Origin: Flavobacterium acetivorans
GTDB taxonomy: Bacteria; Bacteroidota; Bacteroidia; Flavobacteriales; Flavobacteriaceae
NCBI RefSeq assembly: GCF_020911885.1
Contig: NZ_CP087132.1
Span: 1,116,001-1,180,000, forward strand
DNA: 64,000 bases
Direction: 5' to 3'
The position numbers and the translations under genes are program-made. The notes below the pieces were generated by a model that ran no database searches, was not told where the DNA came from, and saw only the letters and a list, made by a program, of their open reading frames with translations. Shown piece by piece: positions 46,446 through 55,168 of the stretch (position 1 is its first letter; the number at the start of each line of letters is the position of its first letter).

Positions 46446-47135
46446 TCAAACTAAATCACGTCCAGTTGCTTTCTTATAGCCCTTAATTACATTTTTTAAC
46501 CAAGTGCTGGTTTCAGGGTCTCTTGCGGTTCTTGACCATTGACGTTGGGTACTATCAAAAGCTGTTACAAATTCCGTAGCATTGTTAAAAGGTTTAAATT
46601 TTGTTCTATGATTATCATACCATTTGGCAGGTCTGATATTGGTCGGCTCTCCTTGCTTAACATTGCATCTTAAATCCCATGCCTCGCTTGGACATGTTAT
46701 TTCCCAAACTTTTTTCAGCCAAACATCTTTTATTACAACGTCAGCGCCTTCCATGGCATAACCAATTATTAGATAGTTAGAATCTAATCTGAAAGGATAT
46801 GTCAAAAGTGACCTTCTGTAAGCTAAAAAAGCAGCAATGTCAAAATTTGGCGAAGCGTCATAATCAAAGCACTTTACCTCTAATAATCCTGTCCTGTTAT
46901 CATCTGAATCAAGTTGGAAATCTGGGAAATCCTGAGTGTGTGGAGGATTACTGAATTCAATATTTTCTTTAATCATCCAGGCTTTAATCCATTCTTGAAT
47001 TAAATTCCCAACCGTATCTTTTGTTTCAACTTCAAGTATGATGTCCTTTAATTGAAAAGTAATTCTTCCCCTTTGTCCAACAATTTTGTAATCGTTAACC
47101 AGTTTTTCGTATAGTTGTTCTGCTGTTACTTTCAT
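46446..47135 (-). CDS. Type II restriction endonuclease, NgoBV-like
   Basis: 229 residues. Resembles the RE_NgoBV family (known specificity of the prototypes: GGNNCC). A PD...ExK-type active site is visible: PD at residues 71-72 and EVK at 86-88 (GLLEVKCFDYD). The protein has no export signal. It is the last gene on the minus strand behind the vsr remnant but faces the first methyltransferase. Which of the two methyltransferases protects against it cannot be settled by eye; the converging DUF6471-methyltransferase is favoured. The frame is intact, implying that protection is active. Confidence 0.68.
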   Translation of the reverse strand: MKVTAEQLYEKLVNDYKIVGQRGRITFQLKDIILEVETKDTVGNLIQEWIKAWMIKENIEFSNPPHTQDFPDFQLDSDDNRTGLLEVKCFDYDASPNFDIAAFLAYRRSLLTYPFRLDSNYLIIGYAMEGADVVIKDVWLKKVWEITCPSEAWDLRCNVKQGEPTNIRPAKWYDNHRTKFKPFNNATEFVTAFDSTQRQWSRTARDPETSTWLKNVIKGYKKATGRDLV

Positions 47136-47217
47136 TTATTAATTATAGTATTATTTTTATTACAAATTAAGTTAAAATTCTGGGATATAAAGCATCCTAA
47201 ATAATCAATTTATTCAA

Positions 47218-47624
47218 TTAGCTTAGGTGACTTATGACAGCCCCAATACAATCCTCAAGCGCACTCTTCACTTCATCACTCCAGAATCTTAATACGACCC
47301 AGCCATTGGAGACTAAATAATCATTTACTTCTTATCACGCTCTATGTTTCGTTCTATCTTTTTTTGCCAGAATTCTGGATTGGTTTTAATTCGTAGTTTT
47401 TCGGTTTCCCAGTCTTTGCCATGAAAGAACTCACTGTCAACAAATACCGCCACCTTATATTTTTTAAAAGTCAAATCCGGTGTGCCGAAAACGGTCTTAT
47501 CGTTTTTTCGGTATCTATACCCCAAATGCCACAACGCTTTTGCCAAACGAACCTCATCCTTAGTGCCTTTGCTTTTGATGGCACGCATAATTTTGGAACG
47601 TTGTTCTGGGCTAAAGCGATCCAT
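47218..47624 (-). pseudogene. vsr: vsr-like very-short-patch repair endonuclease, frameshifted
   Basis: Vsr nicks next to T:G mismatches produced by deamination of 5-methylcytosine. The first 99 codons are intact (FSPEQRSKIMRAIKSKGTK, FGTPDLTF with catalytic Asp, VDSEFFHGKDW with the active-site His) and end early at TAA (47325-47327). One frame over, the family's C terminus continues (VNDYLVSNGWVVLRFW, then DEVKSALEDCIGAVISHL) to a stop at 47218-47220. A single lost base near 47325-47332 explains this. Confidence 0.85.
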
Positions 47625-47684
47625 GTCACCATAATTTAAAATTGGAGCTAAAAATTAGTGATTTTATTTGGGAGGTATTTTAAC

Positions 47685-47802
47685 TCAATCATTTTTTTGA
47701 TATCTATATCCTAAATGCCATAATGCTTTTGCCAAACGAACTTCGCCCTTGATGTCTTTGCTTTTGATAGTATACATGTTTTTAGAGCGTTGTTGGAGAT
47801 TA
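47685..47802 (-). pseudogene. Second vsr fragment (N-terminal)
   Basis: About 39 codons matching the start of the neighbouring vsr (QQRSKNMYTIKSKDIKGEV, then RLAKALWHLGYRY) and ending in a stop at 47685-47687. The family's catalytic part is missing. It directly follows the stop of the receiver gene. Either a partial duplication or the true original vsr of the operon, truncated. Confidence 0.75.
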
Positions 47803-47812
47803 TGAACATTCA

Positions 47813-49183
47813 TCAGTTTACAAATAAAATTCCTTGTCTGTTTATATGTCTAGAAAGTTTTGATTGTATTTCAGATAGTAATTCTTGTCTTATCCTATAT
47901 TTTACTTTACTTTTTTCAATTCCTGTAAGATCAGTTGTTGTGAAATATCTGAAATCTAAAATTAGCAAGTATTCTATATCCTCAATTTTAATTGTAAATG
48001 GGCAAATAAATATGGCTTCAGAATTTGTGTCAACGTATTCTTTATATTTATTATCTATTAGTAATCCATTTACTATTCGATCATATATGTGATTATTTTT
48101 TTGGACATAGTCACATATTGGTGTAACAACAACTCCGATTTTTTTCCAACTGCTTTTTATTTCTGTTTTTATTTCTTCAAATTTTTTTGAAGCTGCTTTT
48201 TTTAATACTGATTCTTCAATACCATTATTGCTAGATTTTATTAAATTTTTTAATTTGAACAATGATAAAATTTTATTTAATATTTGTTTGAATAATTTAT
48301 CATCATCATAAAAAATAATATTTCCAGGATCATTTGTATTAACTATATTTTTTGATAAGTTAAGCTTCTCATTAATAAGAGTGAGTATTTCAGTTACATC
48401 TGTTTCGTTAGTATCATAAGTAAGTTCTTGAGGAGTTGTTTCATTAAAGTTATAGACTGTGCTGTCGATAGTGTCTTTGAATACAGAGTTAAAAGAAATA
48501 AAACTTGCTGTGTTTTTTTCAGCAACACCAGCCTCTTTATAATAGTTGCCTAAATAAGCATTACCTAATTTACTGATAATACAATTGCTGTTGTCTTTCC
48601 AGCCTTCTTTCTGGTGGTGAATAGAGAAAATTTCTTGTAGGGTTGAATCAGTTGCATTATGAATTAAATTTTCCCAGTTTAGAAGTAATTTATATGAATA
48701 GAAATCATGGAATAAATCATTTATTTTTTTAAAAAGCTTATCTATATTTTTATCAAATTCTTCTGTATGATTTCCATCTAAATCAAAAAAGTCCGATTTT
48801 GTAGCAGATAAATAACCAATTGGTTTTTTTGTTTTTAAATCGTTTTCAAAAATATCATTTTCAAGTAAAGCTCTGTGATGCTCATGTCTACTCCAAAAAA
48901 CGATTGCGTAAGGATAATTATTTTGTGAGATTACGCGATTAATTACTGGAACTAATTTTGATTTTAATATTTTGTCAGAATGTTCACTATTGTCGATTAA
49001 ATTAATATCTAAAAATAATAACCGTATATCATTTGAATTGTCTGTTTCTTCTGGGAGATATAGTATGTCTCCGGAGAAATATGTATGAGGAAGTTGATTT
49101 TTTGATAAAATTTTCATTAAAGGCTCCGCATGTTTTAACTGATCATCTATGATGGCAATTCTTCCGTTTATGGGTAAAGACAT
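47813..49183 (-). CDS. Receiver-domain protein with large unknown effector domain
   Basis: 456 residues. Residues 1-130 form a CheY-like receiver: acidic pair D13-D14 (IAIIDDQ), phosphoacceptor candidate D59 (LFLDINL), hydroxyl residue S98 (VFWSRHEHH) and a possible Lys at 129. The other 320 residues match no DNA-binding output domain I know. They are helical, then a mixed domain (KKIGVVVTPICDYVQ, EYLLILDFRYFTT). It begins 3 bases after the GHKL kinase gene and is surely co-transcribed with it. Confidence 0.75.
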   Translation of the reverse strand: MSLPINGRIAIIDDQLKHAEPLMKILSKNQLPHTYFSGDILYLPEETDNSNDIRLLFLDINLIDNSEHSDKILKSKLVPVINRVISQNNYPYAIVFWSRHEHHRALLENDIFENDLKTKKPIGYLSATKSDFFDLDGNHTEEFDKNIDKLFKKINDLFHDFYSYKLLLNWENLIHNATDSTLQEIFSIHHQKEGWKDNSNCIISKLGNAYLGNYYKEAGVAEKNTASFISFNSVFKDTIDSTVYNFNETTPQELTYDTNETDVTEILTLINEKLNLSKNIVNTNDPGNIIFYDDDKLFKQILNKILSLFKLKNLIKSSNNGIEESVLKKAASKKFEEIKTEIKSSWKKIGVVVTPICDYVQKNNHIYDRIVNGLLIDNKYKEYVDTNSEAIFICPFTIKIEDIEYLLILDFRYFTTTDLTGIEKSKVKYRIRQELLSEIQSKLSRHINRQGILFVN

Positions 49184-49186
49184 AAT

Positions 49187-51337
49187 TTATTTTTTAAAAG
49201 ATAATACTACAGTTGCTCCTTTTTTAAATTCTTCTGGTACTTCAAAATCACCTTCATTTGGAAATATAATTCTTCCATTTTGAGCTTCCATTATTTCACT
49301 GGCAATATGTAGACCAAGTCCCATCCCACCCGGCTTTGCAGAAACAAAAGGTTCTGTAATGTCATCAGTTGGAATTAAAAATCCGGTACCGTTATCAGCA
49401 ATTATGAGATATAAAAAGTTTTGATCTTCAGTAATATTAATGAATAGTTTTTTAATATAAGTTTCTTTCTTTTCAGTTGAAATAAAAGACTTTTGGTCTA
49501 ACCAATAGATGGCATTGTCAATTATATTCATAATTGTGCCGATTAGAAGATTTTTAGCAATTTTGAGTTTGCTATTTCCTTTATATAACTTGTATTGCTT
49601 GATAATCTCGACTTTGTGTGACATAAGTCTGTACTCAGTATTGAATAATGATTGATCAATAACCTGGGATATATTTTCAGTTGTTTGGCTTGACTTTCGG
49701 ATTATTTCGGCATATCCGTCTATCAATGAGGATAAATGCGTAACTAATTTTAAAACTCTATCTGATGCTTTTTCGCTTTTTAAAACTTTCTCAACTTCAT
49801 ATAAAATCTTTTCGACTTCATGTACAACAACTGACATACTTAATCCTGCACCAGCAGCTTTCAGTAAATTTTCACTGACTTTTTTATAATCACCTTCAAT
49901 TTTATTGAGATATTTTATTATTTGTGTTTTAACTTCACTATCCTTGATTTTATCTTCAACATAATTTTTAGCTTCATTTAAAGTTGAAGCAAGAGGGGCA
50001 GATTTTGGAGTTGGTCCGTAAATTTCCTTTAGTCTTTTTTTATCTGTTAGCCTTAAAGTTTCGACGATGTCTAATGAGTGAAGGATCGAATTTCTAAAAG
50101 CTTTGTATGCATCATTTTCGACAAAACCTTCTCTGTTTGTTTTTTCGGTTAAATCAGAACTATCCTTTCTATCAAGATAAACCGCTCCTAAAATTAAGTT
50201 GTTACTAATTGCTTTTGTAGGTTGTTGAAATCTTCTAAAATCTAAATTTAACCAATCGTTTTCAGGTTCTCCATAGTCATATACCCTTAATCCATCGCGA
50301 AATACTTTTACACCACCGTTTGATTTTAGGTATTTTTTAAAACCAACTTTATCGGATACTCCCATCTTTAAAAGGAATGGGTCTTGATCAAAGACATATC
50401 CTTCAAAAATGACTTTTCCTATTTTATAATTTGAAAGAGAAAAAGTTTCTTCTTTTCCAAGGTCATTTTTGTACTTCAGTGTTTTGAATGTCTCAATTAG
50501 ATTATCGTTAATACCAACTTCTCTAGGGAAAAGTTTAGTCATTGTTGACCAAGGAGTGAATGCGTATTCAAAATCTGTTATAGAATTGTCATTCATGGTT
50601 ACTTTGAACCTGAATAATGAATAATCTTTAACATCCTCCCAGTTTAACAAACCATCAAACCACCCTGGTTTATCAATAATATCGAATGTGGGTAAAAAAG
50701 AATCGTTATTCTCAAAAGGAGAAGCAAGAGCAGTAATAGAACGTTTGATTTCACGGGCAATTCCTCTTTCCCATTTTTTACGAAGCTTACTGATGACAAT
50801 GTTTGTACCCGTTTTCCCCTCTTTAAAATGCTCAGGACTAGCACGTTCAACTATGGTTATAGGAACTTCTTCTAAATACTTGTAATTATTAAAATCGTCC
50901 CAATTTATTTTGACATATACTTCGTTAGTATCTTCAGACTTTGTTGTAAGTTCAATTATGTTACCTAATTTATGTACACCAAATCTACCTATTCCTTTTT
51001 CTCCAATAGGCAGGCGATTGTATTTCGGAGAAACTATATTTTGTTTGATTAAAGTGTTTTTAAAATCCGCTCCAGGTTCTAACCAAACGTTTTCAACAAT
51101 TTCAGGACTCATACCAAAACCATCATCCTCAATTATAATAATGCCATTGTCAGGGTCTTCAGCATTTTCCATGTAGATGTCAACCTTGTTAGCATCTGCA
51201 TCATAAGAATTTTTCACTAATTCAACTAAGGCGATACTCTCATTTTTAATAAGTTGATCTCCTAGCTGGATTAATAGCCGTGCTCGAGGCTTGAAATTAA
51301 CTACAGATTGTTTATCCTTTTTGATTATATCTGACAT
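49187..51337 (-). CDS. Double GHKL ATPase: MORC/Hsp90-like domain plus histidine-kinase module
   Basis: 716 residues. N-terminal GHKL ATPase: NESIALVELVKNSYDAD (32-48) with the catalytic Glu and Asn, DDGFGM (71-76) and GEKGIGRFG (112-120), followed by an S5-like second domain to about residue 400. Helical segment 450-560 contains H506 in VVVHEVEKILYEVEK, a dimerisation/phosphoacceptor-like helix. A second ATP-binding fold follows: N box NIIDNAIYWLD (604-614), G1 DNGTGF (648-653) and G2 GGMGLGL. Its start overlaps the methyltransferase end by 13 bases, and the receiver gene follows after 3. Possibly a sensor that signals through phosphotransfer within a restriction-like system. Confidence 0.82.
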   Translation of the reverse strand: MSDIIKKDKQSVVNFKPRARLLIQLGDQLIKNESIALVELVKNSYDADANKVDIYMENAEDPDNGIIIIEDDGFGMSPEIVENVWLEPGADFKNTLIKQNIVSPKYNRLPIGEKGIGRFGVHKLGNIIELTTKSEDTNEVYVKINWDDFNNYKYLEEVPITIVERASPEHFKEGKTGTNIVISKLRKKWERGIAREIKRSITALASPFENNDSFLPTFDIIDKPGWFDGLLNWEDVKDYSLFRFKVTMNDNSITDFEYAFTPWSTMTKLFPREVGINDNLIETFKTLKYKNDLGKEETFSLSNYKIGKVIFEGYVFDQDPFLLKMGVSDKVGFKKYLKSNGGVKVFRDGLRVYDYGEPENDWLNLDFRRFQQPTKAISNNLILGAVYLDRKDSSDLTEKTNREGFVENDAYKAFRNSILHSLDIVETLRLTDKKRLKEIYGPTPKSAPLASTLNEAKNYVEDKIKDSEVKTQIIKYLNKIEGDYKKVSENLLKAAGAGLSMSVVVHEVEKILYEVEKVLKSEKASDRVLKLVTHLSSLIDGYAEIIRKSSQTTENISQVIDQSLFNTEYRLMSHKVEIIKQYKLYKGNSKLKIAKNLLIGTIMNIIDNAIYWLDQKSFISTEKKETYIKKLFINITEDQNFLYLIIADNGTGFLIPTDDITEPFVSAKPGGMGLGLHIASEIMEAQNGRIIFPNEGDFEVPEEFKKGATVVLSFKK

Positions 51338-52551
51338 AATAATTCTTTCATTTTTTTAGCAATTGCAAACGCCATTAATGGAGGCACTGCGTTGCCTATT
51401 TGTTTAAATGCTGCTGAGCGGGAACCTTCGAAATAAAAATCATCGGGAAAGGATTGTAATCTGGCGGCTTCACGTACAGATATAGAGCGACATTGTTCAA
51501 TATCTGGATGTATGTAATAATGCCCGTCTTTAGCAATATGAGCCACCACGGTATGGGAAACACCAGTCCCGTTAACTACTTTGTAACGGTCTGTAAAGGA
51601 GTTTTCATTTTTATGGGTTTTTAGCTCTTCAGGTAAATCCGGATATTTTAATCGTTCATTATTTGTGTCCCATTTTTCAATGGCTCTTCTGTAAATTTCT
51701 AAATCACGGTTATTGTGTGGTCTGGAGATATGTTGCGTTACAAAATCAACGCCGTTTCGGAGTCCTGATTTTTCCAAGTATTCGTTTTTCGAATTTGTGT
51801 AATTGGTTACATCATATTTTTCTCCTGGCTTTAACTTCGGTAAATCGCTAAAAGTATCATTTACACTGAAATTTAATACAGTCTTCTCAAATTCCGGGAA
51901 GCCTAAATCTATTTCCTTTTTCCAACCTACAATAATAATCCTTTTACGTGCTTGAACTACACCATAATCGGAAGCATTAAGTGTGTCATGATGTACTTCG
52001 TAACCTAACTTTTTGAAGTATGTTTTTAAATTTTTAAAGTGCTGTCCTTTATTAGCGCTAAGCATTCCTGGAACGTTTTCAAAAACAAATGCTTTAGGTG
52101 AGAATTCTTTCAGGAATCTGCCATATTGAATGTATAGCTTATTTCTGGGATCTTTTTCAATGTCTTCCTGATGCCTTCCTAAAAGGGAATAGGCCTGACA
52201 TGGTGGTCCACCAATAATTAAATCAATATTATTTTCTGATTTTTTTATTTTGTTGAAAATACCTTTTATTGATTTGTCATCAATTTCAATATTCAAAACT
52301 GAGTTTAATATTTTTTCAGGAATTTCTCTATAAAATTCTTCGGAGTTAATTTCTTTTTTTATGTATTTGTTATAGAAATCTAATTTATTTATAGATTTTA
52401 AATAATGATAAGCAGCTCTTGTTTTTATGGTTTGGCATGCTTCAGGATTCATTTCAATATGAGACACAGGAGAGAATCCGGCTTTTATAAACCCCTCAGA
52501 CATCCCTGATGCTCCTGCGAATAAATCGATAAAACGTAATTTATCTGGCAT
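51325..52551 (-). CDS. DNA (cytosine-5) methyltransferase, second copy
   Basis: 408 residues, all motifs present: FIDLFAGASGMSEGF (I), GGPPCQAYSLLGRHQ with catalytic C118 (IV), FENVPGML with E158 (VI), VVQARKRIIIVGWK (VIII) and FKQIGNAVPPLMAFAIA (X). The target-recognition region lies between residues 210 and 330. First gene of the operon methyltransferase-GHKL kinase-receiver-vsr. TATATTTG on the minus strand at 52581-52588 is a possible -7 box. Clearly different from the first methyltransferase, hence another specificity is likely. Confidence 0.93.
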   Translation of the reverse strand: MPDKLRFIDLFAGASGMSEGFIKAGFSPVSHIEMNPEACQTIKTRAAYHYLKSINKLDFYNKYIKKEINSEEFYREIPEKILNSVLNIEIDDKSIKGIFNKIKKSENNIDLIIGGPPCQAYSLLGRHQEDIEKDPRNKLYIQYGRFLKEFSPKAFVFENVPGMLSANKGQHFKNLKTYFKKLGYEVHHDTLNASDYGVVQARKRIIIVGWKKEIDLGFPEFEKTVLNFSVNDTFSDLPKLKPGEKYDVTNYTNSKNEYLEKSGLRNGVDFVTQHISRPHNNRDLEIYRRAIEKWDTNNERLKYPDLPEELKTHKNENSFTDRYKVVNGTGVSHTVVAHIAKDGHYYIHPDIEQCRSISVREAARLQSFPDDFYFEGSRSAAFKQIGNAVPPLMAFAIAKKMKELLCQI

Positions 52552-52868
52552 ACGAAAAATTTGTTAAATGCAAAAATATACAAATATATTCTTCATAATT
52601 CGTCTTTTTTCTTAAATACTCTGAATATTTCTATAAAGTGCTTTATTATTTAAATGTTTTTTTTACAATAACATTTCCGTTCCAAACATGACAGGCAATT
52701 TAATACACTCCCACCATCACAAAAAAGAGGAGAATAAATCCGCTTGAAATGCTTAAACTTTTGCAACGATAATTCCATAGCGGCCGGAAGCTGCATCGGT
52801 TTCGTTGAACAGTAGTTTCATTGTTGGCTTTTCAAGCCCAACGGATCCTTAGTTGTTGGGCACAGTTT
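52552..52868. other. Intergenic region ending in a cassette-type repeat
   Basis: 317 bases. The first 200 bases hold only the putative promoter box of the methyltransferase operon and AT-rich sequence. From 52761 a structured repeat begins (listed separately). No credible frame. Confidence 0.55.
52761..52863 (-). repeat. Cassette-type repeat, copy 1 of family X
   Basis: On the minus strand it starts with GCCCAACAACTAAGG, then CGTTGGGCTTGAAAAGCCAAC (a hairpin), and ends near CTATGGAATTATCGTTGC. A homologous unit lies in the opposite direction at 54951-55053. The opening heptamer GCCCAAC fits the RYYYAAC core of integron attC sites. Confidence 0.6.
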
Positions 52869-53093
52869 TTATTTTTCAAATGCATAAAAATATCCACAAC
52901 TAAATACAACAGAAAGAAACTCTCCTAAATCTTCTTTTAAAAGAGAAAAAGTCACGTCTATTTCTTCCGAATCGCTACTTCCTATATAATCTATATTCGT
53001 AATCCATTCGTAATTCAATTCTTTTAGTTGCTTTATAACTGTTTGTAACTCGTCGTATGTGAAATGTTTGGAACGAATATATATTTTATCCAT
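52869..53093 (-). CDS. Small hypothetical protein (cassette-like)
   Basis: 74 residues, acidic, with a pattern like a ferredoxin-fold or bacteriocin-immunity-like beta/alpha protein (YIRSKHFTYDELQTVIKQLK, then VTFSLLKEDLGEFLSVVFSC). I do not recognise the family. It ends 6 bases from the structured repeat and follows the HTH-like gene after 4 bases, as expected for a small cassette with two genes. Confidence 0.6.
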   Translation of the reverse strand: MDKIYIRSKHFTYDELQTVIKQLKELNYEWITNIDYIGSSDSEEIDVTFSLLKEDLGEFLSVVFSCGYFYAFEK

Positions 53094-53097
53094 TTAA

Positions 53098-53325
53098 TTA
53101 ATTTTTCGGAATTACATATTCAGCCAATTTCACACCTTTAGTCAATTCAGTCAAATATGATGCTGAGATTCCAGATTGCGTAATTATGTCTTTTTTTGAG
53201 TATTCACTTTCTTTTATTTCGTTCGCATATTTAATTCCAAATAAATGTATCATAGCAACAGAATCACCTTTTGGGGCATTATTATACATTTCGCTGAGTT
53301 TTGTTCCTAATTCATTTAGTGTCAT
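53098..53325 (-). CDS. Small HTH-like protein (cassette-like)
   Basis: 75 residues. C-terminal half fits a small helix-turn-helix (KKDIITQSGISASYLTELTK), with the N-terminal segment MYNNAPKGDSVAMIHLFGIK resembling short HTH-like proteins of Bacteroidota. No membrane segment. Adjoins the previous gene by 4 bases; a repeat of family Y follows upstream. Confidence 0.62.
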   Translation of the reverse strand: MTLNELGTKLSEMYNNAPKGDSVAMIHLFGIKYANEIKESEYSKKDIITQSGISASYLTELTKGVKLAEYVIPKN

Positions 53326-53399
53326 ATTCTATTGTTTTGGTTTAGGTTTGTGCTTTGGTCAAATTGTGCCCAATGCGCTCTGGTGCTACAGCGGGTTTC

Positions 53400-53502
53400 G
53401 GACTAAATTAAACCCTTTATTCGGATTTGCCAAATCTTCCAAATACAAACTCAAATTTCCATTAAGTCTATTGCTCAAATCCGTTGTAGTAGCTATTAGC
53501 CG
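53400..53502 (-). repeat. Cassette-type repeat, copy 1 of family Y
   Basis: Minus strand: GGCTAATAGCTACTACAACGG, then ATTTGAGCAATAGACTTAATGG, ending with GATTTGGCAAATCCGAA, itself palindromic. A homologous plus-strand unit is at 57288-57420. It separates the small gene pair from the DUF5677-like gene. Confidence 0.65.
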
Positions 53503-53521
53503 TTCGGGCTTTTTGTTTAGC

Positions 53522-54391
53522 CTATTTTCTATACTTGTCATAATCCTTGTCTTTAAATAAGTCGCTATGATATTTTTCTGTTAAGATTTGAATGTCCTTT
53601 AAAGTCTCCTGATTTTTGAAAAAAAAATCATTGTTCAAACCGAGTAAATTCATCGTTTCAACACCGATAAATGCACAAAAAGTAAAAACATCACTTAACA
53701 ATCTCAAATAATGGGTGAAATAGGCCAATTCTCTATTTTCAAATGATCTACTATTTCTTTCTCGAATTATTAAAATACCTGTTTCGTCACCATGGGTAAC
53801 ATGGCTACTCATTCTGTATCCGTGAGTTAGAGTAATGAAAATTTCCATTGGTTTTCCTCGGTAATTCTTAGATAAAGAATTCACTATTTCTGTAAACGAC
53901 CATTTTTGCTCAAGTTTCTGTCGTTCCGTTTTTGTCCATTTGGTTCTTAATTCTGTTTCTTTTTCCTCTGTTAATAGCATAGGGGAATAAGCCAAGTTGT
54001 GCGTTTCAAGTTCTCCAAGATGAATTAAGTTCTTTTTAGCTTGTTCAGATTGCTTCAAAGAATTTACTTCCGCCAACAAATTCCAAAACTCATCGAGCCG
54101 TTTTTCTCGCTCATTTTTGTCAGCAGTAGTAATAAAAACATATTTTACAAAAGTTTCTATTGCGGATCTCAATATAATTTCTGCGTCCCAAATTCTGTTG
54201 TCAACTGTTAAGGTTGCAACTGTTTCGAGCCGTTCTACAATAAATTCAAGAATTGGAAGAATACCATCAAACTCTTTTAAATGAAGTTTTATAATTCTAA
54301 AAAGTTCAAGATTGTTTTTATTGATAGCCTCAAAATACGCTTCAGTAATTTTTCGTTTATCGTCAGTCCAAGGTAAATTACTATCGTTCAT
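53522..54391 (-). CDS. DUF5677-like hypothetical protein
   Basis: 289 residues, all-helical soluble protein. A segment (WDAEIILRSAIETFVKYVFI) and a later RMSSHVTHGDETGI with a His pair fit the DUF5677 family of unknown function, often found in defence or mobile islands. It stands alone between cassette-type repeats, with GC content slightly higher than the nearby defence genes. Function not inferable. Confidence 0.62.
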   Translation of the reverse strand: MNDSNLPWTDDKRKITEAYFEAINKNNLELFRIIKLHLKEFDGILPILEFIVERLETVATLTVDNRIWDAEIILRSAIETFVKYVFITTADKNEREKRLDEFWNLLAEVNSLKQSEQAKKNLIHLGELETHNLAYSPMLLTEEKETELRTKWTKTERQKLEQKWSFTEIVNSLSKNYRGKPMEIFITLTHGYRMSSHVTHGDETGILIIRERNSRSFENRELAYFTHYLRLLSDVFTFCAFIGVETMNLLGLNNDFFFKNQETLKDIQILTEKYHSDLFKDKDYDKYRK

Positions 54392-55134
54392 TTTAAGGTT
54401 GTTTCTTTTGGTAGTTATTGTTATAACCTGACCGATAACTCGTTTATACTCGCTACCCTATAACGAATATACACCCAAAATCGGTTAAATAGTCGCTTGT
54501 ATAGCGCATTATGGTCAAATATATAAATAATATTTTTATTACAAATTTAAAGACGCTCGGACTTCGTATTTCAATTTGTTCCTGTCGAATTGATTTTTAC
54601 TACAAGACCATTCTTTATGGCGCGTCCCGCCGAAAAAGGCGGGTCGGGCTCGCTCTAATCTCCTGCTTCGTAAACTACGCAAGAGGATTTCCGCTGCCAT
54701 CCCTCGCGCGGTATCGTTCCTGTTCACTATTTTGGTAAATAGGTATTATGTCATACCACGGATGTTCTTCAAATAGATTCATTAGATAGGACTAAAAGGT
54801 AAAAATGTTAATTTTGAAATGCCATTCAAAATTATAGACAATTATTTATACATAACTTTAATAGAAGCATCATCGAAATTTGTATTGATTAAAGTAGAAA
54901 AATAATCTTAAGAAATCTATATCTGAAATATTGCAAACATAAACATAACCGAGCGCCTAACAGCTAGAGTTTCGTTGGGCTCGCAGAGCCAACAATGAAA
55001 TTCCTGTTGAACGGAACCGATTACATGTCCGTCAACTATGGAGTTATCGTATAATGAGTTTTAGAATTTCAAGGGGACTTATAGTCCTCTTTTTTTTGAA
55101 GTAGTTTTTCAGTTGGTTTTAATGTGTTTTTCCT
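54392..55134. other. Non-coding cassette remnants
   Basis: 743 bases without a credible gene. It holds an imperfect palindrome (ACTCGTTTATACTCGCTACCC region near 54440), a GC-rich hairpin with CCCGCC-GAAAAA-GGCGGG at about 54626-54643, and a following structured stretch to 54712. An AT-rich part comes next, and the family X repeat begins at 54951. The short frames here break up in repeats. Confidence 0.55.
54951..55053 (+). repeat. Cassette-type repeat, copy 2 of family X
   Basis: Begins GCGCCTAACAGC and contains CGTTGGGCTCGCAGAGCCAAC, a strong hairpin, then AATGAAATTCCTGTTGAACGG and CTATGGAGTTATCGT. Inverted relative to copy 1 at 52761-52863 and alignable along its length. Confidence 0.65.
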
Positions 55135-55168
55135 TCACTTTCGGGTATAAGTGCCCTTACCCATAAAG

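Noticed and set aside
46446..52551. BREX or DISARM assignment of the methyltransferase region
   Set aside because: No PglZ, BrxL, DrmA/B helicase or PLD genes are present; the gene content does not fit either system.
52569..52588. Repeated TATAYTTG-like words as a phase-variable promoter of the methyltransferase operon
   Set aside because: Overlapping AT-rich words only; no long homopolymer and no inverted repeats flanking an invertible segment.
54511..54738. Frames over the GC-rich hairpin region 54511-54738
   Set aside because: The sequence is a structured repeat; both strand frames change content at the hairpin and match no family.
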